Notes: generated from the letters alone by a model not told the origin. A stretch of DNA of 64,000 bases from Dichetophora obliterata (GCA_963920525.1 OY986435.1:179584266-179648265), one strand, 5' to 3'. Numbered from the stretch's first letter, positions 11,991-24,301 are shown. Numbers and translations are program-made.

Positions 11991-12197
11991 TGTGACCTTC
12001 TCCGAGAAAAGGGACCTAGTATGTGAAAATGAAGTTTTGAGAAAAACGCATTTAAAGTTTCATATGGGGTAAATAAATTTTTATCAGAAATTTTACTCAT
12101 TTCATCTTATTCTACACCCTTTTAGGTACCAGAATCCACTCTTAAGTCCGAACCCGTTTTTTGACGCACTAGGTCCCTTTTTTCGGAGAAGGTCACA
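11991..12197. mobile_element. 207-bp TA-flanked MITE, copy 1
   Basis: The inverted ends begin TGTGACCTTCTCCGA and continue through AAAAGGGACCTAG. TA flanks both sides (11989-11990 and 12198-12199), as in Tc1/mariner-type MITEs. A second copy, 250 bp long, lies at 31205-31454 and is about 43 bp longer because of an internal segment missing here. Confidence 0.75.
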
Positions 12198-12384
12198 TAT
12201 ATGAAAGTGTTTAATATAGTTAATACAATTAACTTTATACTTAGTAATGATGATATTGAAAAGCGATTGTTTATTTTTTATTCCAAAGAATTGTTTTTTA
12301 GTTATAGTTATGTTTTCAGAAGTAAAATGAGTATAGAATGTAAGTCAAATTTTATTTTTCACTTAGAATACATATCCAGCCTGG

Positions 12385-12850
12385 GAAATATTACCGTCAA
12401 ACGACTTTTTTTTAACTTCCCGTGTAGTAACTTTAAATGACACACTGCTCCTATAAGCTACCTGTAAATATACTCTGTAAATATACTACTGTCAAATTTT
12501 GAGCAAGCTGCGTCATTTAGTTTGAGTTTGACAGCCATGCAAAGGTAACAACCACGAGAATTTCGACGAAAATGGAAAAAAGTGTATTACGTGTACGTAT
12601 CAAACATTATTTTTTGCGTAAAACCAAAAAATGGCTTGACAAATACTATGGGTACTATCTACCATCAATTTCAATGGGTAAGAAGTGGTTTATTGAATTC
12701 TGCTGTGAAGCGTAATGACCATCGATAAAACCTATGGAATGTTATTGGACGGTCGTAGAATGAAAGTGCGGGAGGTGTCTGAGGCTGAAGGCATCTCAAC
12801 TAACTGGTTACATCATCTTTACTATCCACATGATAAGTTTCGCGCATAGT
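12385..12850 (+). pseudogene. Mariner transposase fragment, truncated
   Basis: The reading frame opens near 12571 with MEKSVLRVRIKHYFLR, the start of a mariner transposase DNA-binding domain. It continues through LDKYYG, a helix-turn-helix block equivalent to SISMGKKWFIEF, and a later block KVREVSEAEGIS. Only about the first third of the usual 340-350 residues is present, with an internal deletion and an early stop. The leader shares blocks such as TAGTAACTTTAAATG with the mariner at 61480, so the two belong to related groups. The copy ends abruptly at about 12850. It is non-functional. Confidence 0.7.
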
Positions 12851-12865
12851 TGCCAGTTTATATTC

Positions 12866-15800
12866 CCACACAAATTTACTTTTTCACACAGTAATTAAAA
12901 AAATACCCACGTAGGAAATTTCAACTTAAAAACTCCCACAGAAATTGAAACTTCAACCAAAATTCCCACAGCCATTAAAAAATGCTACATACTATAAAAA
13001 GTTCAATATTGAAAGCTTAAAATGTAAACCGTGTAATTTATTCATATTTATATGAGGATACAAAAATAATGTGTGAAAAAAAGTCCCACAAGAACTAAAA
13101 AATCCCTCATTGAATTAAAAAATCCCAGGGGATTCCCATTAGTGAGAAATTTCCCACCAAAAGAGTTTAAAATCGTTTCAAAGGTCTATTCTTCATTATA
13201 TATAATACATAATTTTGTTTTGGAAAGTTCCAACAGTAAGAAATGAGAGTAATCCTACCAAAAAAATTATTTGTTGACCCCAAATCCAGATTATGCAGTT
13301 ATCCTCTGCCATACTAAAAACGCCCACTAAATCATGCGCCAAGTCAATTTTCACTGTTTCACCGCGCTATTTTTCTCAAAAATGTCCTTGTTTTATATTA
13401 TCTAATTCAATATATCTGTGTTGATAAGCAATAACATCTTGCGTTTAATTTCAAAATTTCGAGAAATCTTGCTTCAAGGTTTTTAATCGCCATATAAGTT
13501 ATATGAAAGGGTGGTTTGTTTTTGTTTTATAATTTTGGCTAAGGTCTAGAAGCACCATATTTTGGGTGCTTATAGTGATATATGCGTAGAACACATAAAT
13601 AACCCAGTTTTGTCTAAAGTCAACTTAAGTTTTTATTGCTATCGACACAGATATATCAAACTTAAGATTTACACATGACTAATCGGCAATTCCTAGTGCA
13701 GAAATTTTCACTTGTAACTTTTAATGTAATTTAAAAAATTGTAATCAAAATTTTTTCAAGATCTTACACAAAGCCGACGAAGTAACTTTTTTATTATTTC
13801 AAAATGATGATTAATTTTGAAAAGCACCTTAAATATCAAAAATTGTTTAGAATTGGTAGGCGCCCCTATTCTTAAACTTAACCGACTCTCGACCGGCCGT
13901 TTTTCCTAGGGACGTCCCTGATTTTAGTTGAGTGCTCTTAACTAAGTTCATTTTATGATGTTTTTAAGTCATAAACTTTTATCGATCATATTTTCTGCAA
14001 TGTTTTTCATATACTGAAGCCGATATTCGCTGATTATTTTGTTAACAACATTTAACAAGCGCAATATTACAGATTTTATGGAATCATAAAATATTTTTGT
14101 CTTATGTACAACCAACAGGAAATTGCACCATAGGAAATTTTATCCAACTTCCTACACAGCTTGTTGTTATTAACAAGCTGATCAGCTTAACAAGAGTAAG
14201 CAGCTTGTTGCTTTAATTAATATATAAAGCAAGTAACAAAATACTAGAGATTAACTATTTAGATATTTTATAAGTTTTGGGTAATATTTTTTTTTTATTT
14301 AATTTTGCTGCTAATTGACAGCCTTGAGGTCTTAATTTCATGAGAAATGCCTAATACATATTATATTTATTAAATACAAATGTGCCGCTCTCTGTAATTT
14401 TTGCATTTTTTACTCATTAGCTAAGTCAGGATTGTCGTATCTCTGACCATCAAAACAATCTGTCATACATATCTTTGAGTTGTTAAAACATTTAAATTGT
14501 TCTATTCCCCCTTCTGTGCATGCTACGCACTCATTATAACTTGGAGCGCATTAATGTGCGTGGCTAACGGTTACATTTGCATTTTTTCTCTGACAAAAAA
14601 TGTTGCTAATAACTTAATTAGGTGAACTCCAGCAAAGTTGAAACTTATTCTATTATAATTATATACTTAAACATGGTTTTTATTGTTATTTTGCTGTTTT
14701 AAATTTTGAATTAATTAAAACTGCAGTCGATTTAGATATATGCAAGATAATTAAAAGATAGATGCAATTGCAACACAAAAGAGTTTTGTAGTTATACGAA
14801 ATTCCCTTAATTGAAGGGAAATTTTAGACAATGGTTGTGGGGCTAAGCCGTTCTAAAACTGTTATTGTTAGCAAATTACGCACCTTCCTGGCAACTTCAT
14901 TCCCACCGCTTTTAATTTTATCTAAACTAAATGTTACTTTGTAATTGTTGAAAACTTTACAGATTCTTGCATAGTTTTTTGACAAATAGTTTCCTGTTTA
15001 ATTAATAGTTTTATAGCAGTTTCCTAGTGCCAATTGTTTTTCTTGTTTGTGAGAGTTTGATCTTAATTATTGTATTTCATAAAACGAAAATTTCACTTCA
15101 TTAATTCGAGGAATTTTATCTGTTTGCAAGAGAAAAGGTTGGTCCAAACACATAAACTTAACAAAAAAAAAAAGAATGTACAAAACATGGTTCTAAAGAA
15201 AAAAAATAAATGAACTGACCATTTCAGCCCGTCAAAAGACTTTGACCGAGTTTCTTTTAATTTCAGCCTAATAAAAGTGTTGTGTCTAATAATTAATCTA
15301 ATTTCGTTCAGATCAGGGTGTTGTATTTTAAATATCCAGTTAATTGGTTTTTTTTAAGGTATTCGTCGCGAAATTATGAATTTGCCAATTTTGTCAAAAG
15401 CAAAAATCGTGAAATTGTAGTAATTTTCAATATAACATAACTTCGTTGTTACTTATTCGGTTTTAATTATTATAATTTTAATGAGTACGGTACTGTTCAA
15501 AAAGTATTTTAGTGAAATTTCTGAAAAAATTTTGATATACAGCTGTTGCCAACTAATTAGAAACGCTTATGCTATCGTTATATTTTATTCACTGGGTTAT
15601 GCGTGTTTTGTTTGGGTCACTGTCAGGGTTGCTACTCAAAAAAATTTTTATCCACCAACCTCATCAAAAAAATCTACCAAATTGAACAAAAAACTACCAA
15701 AGCAAATAAAGCTTTAATACTCTTTCCGGAATACTGTACAAATGTCTGTTAAACAATCATAAATAAAAATACAAATTCCCCAGACAAAATATTCGACAGG

Positions 15801-16540
15801 GAAATGGCATAATACCAGCATAATTGTGGCAAATGAGCAGTGTTCTGGCAGTATACTGAAATGTGGTGGCGGCCAGTTTAATTTTTATCAAAAAAAGCTG
15901 CCAGAAAGAAGCAGCATGAAGGCATGGAAAAGTCAGTAGAAGGCAGTGTGTTGAAATTCAGCATTGTATTGGACGGCAACTGAAATGTTCACTGGCTTTC
16001 GCCATATACTGGCAGGCACATGACCTCTATTAAAAACAAGCATTGTATTGGCATCCAATTGAAATGGTCTAGCAGCTTAAAAATGTTTTGCTTTCTAGAC
16101 AACAGAACTATCTCGTCTTATACTGAAAGACGCTTTTATTTTGTCTAACTCTTCTGAGCTCTAACTTTTTACTGGATTTAACTTGAAATTTTTGAAAACC
16201 TTTTCACATGTAACATGTGAACTTGACAGTTACAATTAAAATATTTTTGCCGAAAGTTTGCATAAATATACGTTATTTAAAAATTTATAAAGGTAAAGGT
16301 GCTTTATTCGTTTTCAATCATGTTTACTGGAACACTAAGAATCATATTTGGTGGAATACAAAATATAAGAAATATCATTTACATGTAATGCAAAATTCAT
16401 TTTTTAATACATTATGGCGAAACTTACTGTATTTCAGAAGATCTGATATACTGGTGTACATGAATGACTTCAACATTTGATAAGACCGTCGGTTTTGAAT
16501 AATTTTTAGTGCATTTGTTAATTGCTACATAAAAATCTAG
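12866..16540. other. Long interval without recognised genes
   Basis: No coding sequence could be supported. 12866-13160 holds about six dispersed TCCCACA or CCCAC words. 14150-14215 holds clustered AGCTTGTTG words, including a CAAGCTGATCAGCTT palindrome. 15980-16075 contains two copies of GCATTGTATTGG followed by CAACTGAAATG or CAATTGAAATG. The reading frame at 15481-15717 has no recognisable domain. Confidence 0.4.
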
Positions 16541-16544
16541 TTAA

Positions 16545-17125
16545 TAGTATAAATTAAATAGAGTGCTGCTCCGTCAAAATACCATATGAATGATAAAGTC
16601 CTGGGGTCATTCATGAATCTATTTTCGCATTGATTGCGATACAGTTCGCCATCGTAAATGTCTTCTAGCCTGTTAACATTTTCTTTTTTCTGCTAAAATG
16701 GTGAGCACTTGTTTGCAGAAATCTGGGCGAGAAATAATTGCTTGCAGCTGTACCCCTATTGAAAAGGTGAGCAGATATCCGAATTCACCTTTGCTATTTT
16801 ATCCCTTGCATTTTCTTTTACTGGTCTGTAACAGTTGTTTCAGTGCGCCGTACACTCAATAGCAGAATTTATTTTTATGAAATTTTTTAAAGACATAAGT
16901 AGATATAGGCGTTTTAGGGCATATGGGTGGAATCAATCAATTCCAACAAACTGCTTAATAAAGAACCGTTTAGTTTTTGTCGTAAAACGTATGCTAGAAT
17001 TGAGGTGAAGACTTCAGATGTTGATACCGGAGATCCTAGAACAAATCTATCTTTTCCAGCAATCGGATCTTCACTATCCTCGCCTGATGCACAATTTTTT
17101 GATTCTGGGAAGTATGAATGACCAG
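16545..17125 (-). pseudogene. DNA-transposon protein relic, possibly CACTA-like
   Basis: On the minus strand the blocks FTSILAYVLRQKLNGSLLSS, LLELIDS and, after shifts, PKTPIST and KKFHKN read like the N-terminal domain of a large transposon protein found in animal CACTA/EnSpm-like elements. There a hydrophobic LL-LI segment is followed by HLP and a KTPKS-like word. Lower down, LEDIYDGELYRNQ and FIWYFDGAAL match the later region, where the family usually has a FNTDGA-like word. Three frames are needed and stops interrupt the text, so it is a relic. Assignment rests on memory of the family pattern and is tentative. The plus-strand frame at 16927-17121 is its shadow. Confidence 0.35.
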
Positions 17126-17779
17126 CGAATTCATCATCTTAATTAAAAACTTTAACTTATTATACGGTACAAACATTTCTCTGTCAAATTTCGTTTAGGT
17201 ATTCTGCTTAATTTTTGCTTGTTGGACAATGTTTTTATAGAGCAATAATTTTATAACTACCATTCTTTTCAATGAAACTGTTCGCTCACGTAGTCTCTGG
17301 TCTTGTTAGTGGCATTGCTATTATACCCACAGGAGTGGATTTCCTTCTTTGTTTGGGTTTGCTTACACCTGATATACTAAAGATAAACTTTAAAAAAAAA
17401 TACTTAGAAATTTACGTTTGAAAAATCTCACTCAAAATTGTATGTCACAACATCAAAGCCGTTCAAAATTTAGGTGAATCGATAAAATCGACATACCCAA
17501 GGACCAAAAACTATTAGTTGAATAAAAAAGCTCAAATATATAAAATATATTAAAGTAACCAATATGTTGCATTCAATGCCATGTTAATGCCCCATTCAAT
17601 TGCCTGCCACTACCTGCTTATATTCTGCTCTGGTACAATTCCCACCCTGCCCTGCTAAAATTGGGCCAAAATGATTTCATTTCTATTCCAACAAACAGAC
17701 TACCTGTCTGCCGTTTTAAGTTCATTTTCCGGCCAAAAATTTTTTCTGGGGAGGCCATAGACAAATCCAACTTTAAGAA

Positions 17780-18108
17780 TTCTACGCCCCCATGCAACTT
17801 TGCAAATAGCTCTTCGATTTTCGAATGTTGTACTGATCTACATGTAGCTGTGGGTAAAGGGTTTTCTTGAATTCCACATATTCGAACACTACCATTTTTT
17901 TTAGAATTGGAACAATGGGCGTGTCCCATTCCAAACAATCTACTGGTTCCAAAATTTTTAACCTAACTAACTTCTCATTTTCAAGCTCAACTTTTTCCTT
18001 AATAGTGAAGGGTAATCTCCTCGGTCTAAAAACTTTGGGTTCTGCCTCGTCTTCTAATTTCAGCGACACTGTGTGCTTATTAAAAGTTCCTAACTCTTCA
18101 TTGAACAC
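17780..18108 (-). pseudogene. Ty3/gypsy pol relic, start of reverse transcriptase
   Basis: This is the beginning of the reverse transcriptase of an LTR retrotransposon. Minus-strand text shows EPKVFRPRRLPFTIKEKVE, then a DTPIVPILKK block and, after a frame change near 17900, GSVRICG, LHVDQY-like and EELFAKLHGGVEFLKLDLSMA blocks. These are the first conserved RT segments of the Ty3/gypsy group, ending at the LDLSMA block just before fingers and palm. The catalytic YxDD motif, RNase H and integrase are absent: pol is cut at about 17780. Beyond the break, 17685-17760 contains about 60 bp that reappears at 21862-21922, perhaps LTR or leader sequence brought in by a deletion. Confidence 0.7.
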
Positions 18109-18479
18109 ATTGGGAAATATATCTTAAATTTTTTTAAATCCATTTCCCCGTTCTTAACGTAGTGTATTCCCTCAAAAGTTATACCAAATTCCCCCATGAA
18201 ATCTATTCCCAAAATTGGCGGCCCGCCATTTTCAACAATGAATATTTCCATTAGCTTAGTTTGGATTTTATAATTGATTTTTACCTTCATTACACCTACA
18301 GGCCTTATCATACTTCCACTGTAGCTTTTGAATAACTTATCCGTCTTTAATAATTTTACGTAAGGAAGGTATCTACTGTACGATTCAAATGACAAAGCCG
18401 AAATTGATGAACCACTATCCAATTCCATTACTATTGCAACTCCATTCATCAGCACATTAACGCTTATCGGTTTGTTCAC
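18090..18479 (-). pseudogene. Ty3/gypsy aspartic protease domain relic
   Basis: A 129-residue minus-strand frame contains the pepsin-like retroviral-type aspartic protease core. The active-site triad appears as ELDSGSS (residues 20-26), with the later ILGIDFM block (about residues 92-98) corresponding to the conserved ILG strand and flap base. In the family this enzyme cuts the Gag-Pol polyprotein. It lies between the gag relic and the RT relic, overlapping the RT frame by a few codons, which is the expected order on the minus strand. The reading frame is open, but the element around it is truncated, so activity is unlikely. Confidence 0.75.
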
Positions 18480-18645
18480 TGAGTTATCTTTTCTGAAATA
18501 AAATAGAGATAAATCAGCAATTTGATTGCAATTTAAAACAAAGTTAACATAAGAATTCCTGTTTTTCTTTACTTTTTTAAGTGACCTGACTTTTTAAAAT
18601 TTTTTGCACTTATAATTTCTAAATCTACATTCACTCTCCACGTGA

Positions 18646-18795
18646 TTAGAATAATCGCACACACCGCAGCGCCTCTTCTCTTGAGCAGCATTTGAATTTG
18701 AGACATTCGCTCTTGCTGAGTTTGTTAGTTCCGTGATTTGAGTGTACATAATTTAGATTGCTACTTGAAAACGGCGCCACCTTAACAGTTAATCT

Positions 18796-18856
<61 letters not shown>

Positions 18857-19242
18857 TTGTACTGATTTTTTATGCAGTCGACTGAAGATGCTATCGTTAT
18901 CGATTTTTGGAATGTTAATCTGCCCACATCCTCCAAAAATAGTTTATCTTTTGCTGGTCCTTTTGGCAGACCCAGGATGAAACGATCCCGTAACGCTACA
19001 TCTAAATTATTGCCAAACTTGCAATTCTTAGCCAACTCTCGAACTCGTGCTGCCCACTGTATCGCTGTTTCAAATCCTTCCTGTGTTGATACATAAAACT
19101 TGTTCCGTTCTGAAAACTTCGATATTAATGGTTCAAAATGCTTTTCTAAAGCAGCAATACACATGGCATAAGTAGTTGTTTCATCTTTTATTAATTTGGG
19201 TTGAATCAAATTCTCAAGTAACTTGTATGAAACTGCACACAA
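18646..19242 (-). pseudogene. Ty3/gypsy gag relic, main part
   Basis: This frame covers most of a capsid-like gag protein. The block AMCIAALEKHFEPLISKFSE followed by ERNKFYVSTQEG and the WAARVRELAKNCKFG block is typical of the retrotransposon gag domain of insect Ty3/gypsy elements. A run of about 20 asparagines follows, produced by a TTG/CAA-type triplet array at 18797-18855. A zinc-knuckle-like region appears downstream in other frames near 18640-18690. The N-terminus is separated: codons for the first 50 or so residues lie at 20903-21052, beyond an inserted non-LTR element. Gag packages element RNA in cytoplasmic particles. This copy is broken and cannot do so. Confidence 0.7.
18797..18855. 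repeat. (TTG)n microsatellite inside gag
   Basis: About 20 uninterrupted TTG triplets. Read on the minus strand they encode the polyasparagine tract of the gag relic. Confidence 0.95.
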
Positions 19243-19249
19243 ACCTGAT

Positions 19250-20709
19250 GATGTTAAACTGTTTAATTCGGTTTCTTCACCTTCCGACCATCGGCTTCTT
19301 CAAATTGATTTAAACAATATGATTAAATGGTGTTCAGTTAATAGACTTTATTTAAATGTTGCCAAATGCAACATTATGTCTTTTTATATGAAAAAAGAAC
19401 CAAATTTTTTTAATTACTCAATCGCAAATAGTGGTCTTTCACGTGTCGAGTCTACATCTGATCTGGGAATTCTATTTGATAGAAAAATTTCTTTTTCCAA
19501 CCATTACGATTGCATAATTACTAAGGCTAATGCAATGATGAGTTTTTTGAGGCGTAATTCGAAGGAATTTAATGATCCATATACCCTTAGAACGTTATTT
19601 TTATCTTTAGTAAGGTCTATCTTGGAATATGGATGTGTGATCTGGGATCCATATTACGAGGTAGATTCTTTGCGATTGGAAAGAATACAAAAACGTTTTA
19701 CTCGTTAGATAATGTTTAAATTAAATTGGAATATAATGCCAACGTACGTATCCAGGTGTGCTCTTCTGGGTCTTAATACCTTAGCCTCCAGACGTAAATT
19801 TTTTCTTGTTATTTTTGTTCGCGATATAATTATGTCACGTATAGACTGCGCGCCACTCCTCGCTCTTTTAAGAATATATGCGCCTGAGAGATATTTTAGG
19901 CAAAGAGATTTCTTTTACATTCCGTATCATAGGACAAACTATGGCCGTAATGATCCAATTAATAGCTGCGTTCCATTCGCTTCAAAATAATCCAGATTTT
20001 TTTTTTTTTAACATGCAAAGCCAAAACAAAAAAATAATCCTATAACAAATAGGATTATTTTTGCTATCCATATAAAATTGTGGTATAGCCTTTAAAAAAT
20101 TTGAAACACAGGTGCCGCACCTGTATATTTTTATGAGCTGTCATTTCATTTTTTGAATTATTTGTTTGTTTGATACAATGACTATAAGGTAGCCATGACA
20201 GCTACCTATTTTCTCACGAGCTGCGACCATCGAATGTTAAACAAAAGAAAACAAAACAAACCGCGTGTGTCACACACATTGGACGCATTCAGCGGAGCCA
20301 ACAATTGCACTTAAACTATTTGTATAATTGCATAATATTAATAACTAAATTAAATAATTTACAATTTTTCTGACATTTAGAGTAAAACACATTCAGAGAA
20401 AAACATCGTTCACTAAAGGTATCGCTACCATAACAGTTCACAACAGTTTTGAACAACACACGTTCTCATGGCACCTAATAGTTATTGTATCATGATTGCT
20501 TGTTTGAATTTAAATTTGACTGCAACGGTAGTGCCCTCTACGAGTCGTTTTTCTTGCCGTTCCTTTAAGAAAATTTGTTATCGCGATTATATTAAGGCGA
20601 AAGGAACGCAGCTAATAATATGTGCTTAGCGTTCAATTCCATAAGTGCTCAAATAGATCTCACTTTGAATAGACAAACTTTTAAACAAAATTTATTAATA
20701 ATTGTTTAA
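19250..20709 (+). pseudogene. Non-LTR reverse transcriptase C-terminal relic
   Basis: The frame from about 19250 reads as the thumb and C-terminal part of a CR1/Jockey-type reverse transcriptase: NNMIKWCSVNRLYLNVAKC, then STSDLGILFDRKISF, LVRSILEYGCVIWDP, and ASRRKFFLVIFVRDII. A single in-frame TAG at 19706-19708 separates two otherwise continuous halves. The protein is next cut by a 650-bp MITE after the NDPINS block and resumes at 20614 with CLAFNSISAQIDLTLNRQTF, stopping at 20707-20709. The RT catalytic motif and endonuclease are missing because the copy is 5'-truncated. It is dead. Confidence 0.75.
19964..20613. mobile_element. 650-bp MITE with AAT target duplication
   Basis: The ends read AGCTGCGTTCCATTCGC and, on the opposite strand, AGCTGCGTTCCTTTCGCC. 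AAT lies on both sides (19961-19963 and 20614-20616). Removing the element and one AAT restores the reading of the surrounding RT, which supports the boundary. Inside, at about 20278-20455, lies part of the GCATTCAGCG-type MITE seen at 53930-54302, including the shared word CATTCAGAGAAAAACATCG, so it is nested or chimaeric. Confidence 0.7.
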
Positions 20710-20838
20710 AATGAATTTATAAAAGTATAATATTCTTTAATATAATTATGTTTACATTTTATTAGTTTTATATCATATTGTTTTTATAATTTATATGTTG
20801 TTACTCAAACTGTTAAACGATTGTTGAAAGTTAAAATA

Positions 20839-20902
20839 GAAATAAATAAATAAATAAATAAATAAATAAATACATAAATAAATAAATAAATAAATAAATA
20901 AA
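20839..20902 (+). repeat. (AAAT)n tail of non-LTR copy
   Basis: About sixteen AAAT units with one CATA interruption form the 3' tail of the retrotransposon copy. Confidence 0.9.
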
Positions 20903-21052
20903 CCTCCTATCAATTTTGCTTTTTAGCAATTTTTTATCGGCTACGTCATCCAAGTCCGTTGCTGTAAAGAACTGCTCCAACTAAACCTTATACATTGCCC
21001 AATCACCCTCATCGTGATTAAATCTTGGTGCGGCAATTCTGATTTCAGACAT
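20903..21052 (-). pseudogene. Ty3/gypsy gag N-terminus, separated by insertion
   Basis: Minus-strand ATG at 21052-21050 starts MSEIRIAAPRFNHDEGDW, followed by an AMYKV block, one stop, and LEQFFTATDLDDVADKK. This is the expected first 50 residues of the gag relic at 18646-19242, which continues on the other side of the inserted non-LTR element. It gives the element its start and shows the insert is younger than the gypsy copy. Confidence 0.65.
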
Positions 21053-21059
21053 ATCGTAT

Positions 21060-24000
21060 TATTCAGTTTATTTTTCTTTTAAAGTGATTCACTTAAATCA
21101 GCACACGAATTATTTAATTTTTTATTTATTTGTAAAAGCGTGTCTTGCATGTGTTCACTTTCCTCGTCGCCAATTCTAACGTCTTGAGTTACACTTTGAT
21201 TAAAAAACCGGTTTAAGTTTAGAGTGTATATTGCTTAGGCTAAATGTATACTATTGGTGTTTATAATACGAAGCAGATTCAAGACTGATTCTTGTTATAG
21301 CAACTACATAGTTTGTTTGTTTGTTTATTTGTTATAATGTTGTTACATTATACATTATATGTTTCCTAAACAAAACTATTATAAACATATAAGATAATAC
21401 AATTCATACTTTAAATAAATTAAATCCATAAAATGCACATAAACTTCACGAATTCACTACACAATTACGACTGAAAGCTAAAGCAAAGAATAAGTAGCCT
21501 TTTCACCGTTATTACCTTCTTAAAGGGGTGTTTAATAAGAAAATCTTATAAAAGCAGATCAAAAAGATTTTTTTATTAATTTAAGATGGTCTCCTCTTAA
21601 ACTTTTGAGAGTGAAAAAAAAGATTTTCTTATTAAAGTAAAGTAATAATAAAATTACCACATCATTTCATTCATTTAATAAGAAATCTTTTTAAAAAATG
21701 TTTGATAGTAGTTGTAAATTTTTAATAAGATTTTCTTTATGGAATTAAAAAGGTTTTTCTATGGAAAATTCTTATTTTTTGGAAAAATTAATAAGAAAAC
21801 CTTATATAATAACTCAATTAGGTGATCTTATTGATTTTATGTGGTGGTTTTTGGCTCTGTGAATAAACAGACTAGTCTGCCGTTTAAGTTCATTTTCTAG
21901 CCAAATATTTTGTATGGGGTTTTTTTTTTCTGTACCTAGAACATTTACTATTGGATAAATAAATGTTTTCATAGAGGGGATCTATCTATTGTTTTTATTA
22001 AGAAAAAGTGGGTGTAAATACAAAACAAATTCTTTATACATACTTTTTTTTATTGTTTCTTGAACCGTGAAGTATGCATAATATGAAAACTGTTATATCT
22101 TCAAAATAAATGCTGGGGTTTTTTTATGGTTAATCACTTGTTGAATAGGTACAAGCATAACCTTTCTTTTGATACCCATAATGCTTAGAAGGAAAATTAA
22201 AAAATCAAAAGTTTTTCAGACTTATTTTTCGAACTTTTGAACTCTTTACTTTTAAACCACTTGCCTACATCTTTTTACCATTGCATTTAGAATGTCTTAA
22301 TACACATAATCTAAGAAAAAATAGATTTTTCGAATTGCTGCTTTTCTTCAATTAAACTAACTTATAAACTAAATAGAATTTCTAAATTTTAGCTTCGTTA
22401 GGAAATAATTTGAGAAGCGTAGAACAGTTTAGAAATCGGTCAACCCATTTCAGAGATTAGCTCAGAGAAAATCATTTTTCACTTAAGCTTGTTCCATGGG
22501 AGCTTCGCTCGTTCGCTCCAATAAACTAAAAATTATTTCTATAAAATAAAATCGAAGTCTTTGGATTCATTTGACTAGAAAAACATAAATTAATTAAGCT
22601 ACACAAAATTTAAAGAACACATAAAGAAAATAATGTAATTCCGTACAAGATTAATAAATTTAAAAATTGGTTTTAGATGGCCAAAAGTAGTGAGCATCAG
22701 AATTATTTTTGGAAACTTCTTTGGCCAGTATTATATTACACGATGTGACTGCCCAATAGTTTCAGCCTTAATTCTTAGAAATTTCCAGAGAGGAACATCT
22801 TGAGATTATATTGCGACCAGTCCGACCTCTCAATTCCATCACAATTGTTTTTAAAAACATTTTAAAGTTAAGAAATAGGAATTCTGGTATTCCTACTTTT
22901 AACAATTTTTTACATATGCTTAGGTTGTGAGAATTTACTAACAAAATACATTTTTGTTCAATGAAATTAAACATAAAATGTTACTGTGTCAAAAGAGATT
23001 TGAAAAAAAAGAAACAAAGTGTGTTTATCACAATGGAAAAGTCAATTTTTAATAAATTTTGCTCAAATGTTGGTGTTTCTTAATTTTTTTAAAAATAGTA
23101 ACTAACCAAAATCCTTGATGGTTTTTACAGAATTCTTAGAACTTAGGCTAGAACTCATTTGTACAAAATTACTTGGCCCTAGCTTTTATAGTTTCTGAGA
23201 TAGTGAAAATGTCATCCTAAAATCTATTACTATTTGCAAAGCCAGATTCACTGACCACCTTCAAAAATTTTGTTTAACTGTTATTAAAACTATTTCAACA
23301 AAATTATGCTGAACACATCCACACACATATATGCATTCAACTTCAAATTGAAGTGTATTCCACTTTGAGACAAGTATTTTCTACTTCATTTTCACTACTG
23401 ACAACTTCAAATTTAAACGATGTAGTTTTCAACTTAATTTCGAAGTGGATACCCTGAAGGACATGTTTAGCCAAAACTCCAACACATTTATACAATTTTC
23501 AGTGAACACAACACAAACAAACCTACTTGATAAGAATTTCTTTTACTTTAAAGCATGTTAAGCCCTAACCAAAATAGACGAGTCGCCACGTAACGAGTGA
23601 AGACGAAAATGTTCGCTTAATGCAATTCAATGTTACTGTCCTAAATAAGCGCACGTCAACTCATCGAAACTGAACGAAACGGTTTGACAAAACATTTTTT
23701 TTGGAAGAACCGAACTTATAGCGTCTCAACTCGTAAACAAACGCTGTTCAAAGTGTGCGAAATTTTTTTCACTCATAGTTAATAATTAACAAAATAATAA
23801 TTGCACATTAATTGATAAATAAAATACACTCTGTTCGCAATTGATCAGCTGTTTCAGACGAGTTGATCAAACCATTTAATTTGGGGTTAAAACATATAAG
23901 CTTTTGTTAAAAAATAAGCCAATTGTGGATTTTATGCAAAGAAGTAGAATATTTTACTTCTATGGTTTCATGCAAATATAGTAGCAATTTATTCGTTAGC

Positions 24001-24070
24001 CTTTTGGTTCAAGTGCAATTTGGATTCTAAAATGAATAGTACTACTCAGTACTCATTACTCAGTACTAAA
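21060..24070. other. Mostly unrecognised; probable gypsy leader plus AT-rich DNA
   Basis: 21060-21925 may hold the leader or LTR of the minus-strand gypsy relic: 21862-21922 matches 17685-17760 for about 60 bp (shared word AAGTTCATTTTC). No full LTR pair could be defined. 21540-21835 contains at least six TTAATAAGAAAATCTT-like words in both orientations. 22000-24070 has no supported gene. Clustered ACTTCAA and TTGAAGT words near 23340-23460 form small hairpins. Confidence 0.4.
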
Positions 24071-24074
24071 TTAA

Positions 24075-24301
24075 AAACTGTGATTTCAGACCTATAAGTA
24101 TCCTGTCGTCCCTATCGAAGGTTTGTGAAGCTATTATGGCGGACCAAATGCCGTCATTTTTAGCACTTAATCACCTTTTATCTCCTCTACAATCTGGGTT
24201 TCGTGCAGGTCACAGCTGCTCGACCTCAAAGTCTTGGATGAAATTAGGTCCTTTTATGATATGGTAGAGTAACTTTCTTTGTCTGCTTGATTTATCTAAA
24301 G
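24075..24301 (+). pseudogene. Non-LTR reverse transcriptase relic, N-terminal RT block
   Basis: The plus strand reads DFRPISILSSLSKVCEAIM, then LLSPLQSGFRAGHSCSTALL-type text after one shift, and LLDLSKA, which are conserved RT segments 0-3 of CR1/Jockey-like elements. The text stops in the middle of the SKAFDT block, where a 1169-bp hAT-like element was inserted. The same sentence resumes at 25471. The endonuclease upstream is not recognisable. The copy is old and carries several stops. Confidence 0.7.

Larger units (their letters stand above)
19245..20902 (+). mobile_element. 5'-truncated non-LTR retrotransposon inserted in gag
   Basis: A plus-strand CR1/Jockey-like copy interrupts the minus-strand gypsy gag. 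It begins inside its reverse transcriptase and ends with an (AAAT)n tail at 20839-20902. The word AAACCT lies at the left junction (about 19241-19246) and AAACCT again right after the tail (about 20899-20904). This suggests a short target duplication. The copy is itself split by the MITE at 19964-20613. The gag codons resume on the far side of the tail, which proves insertion order. Confidence 0.75.

Noticed and set aside
17661..18127. Plus-strand frames across the gypsy pol relic
   Set aside because: Shadows of the minus-strand RT and protease text.
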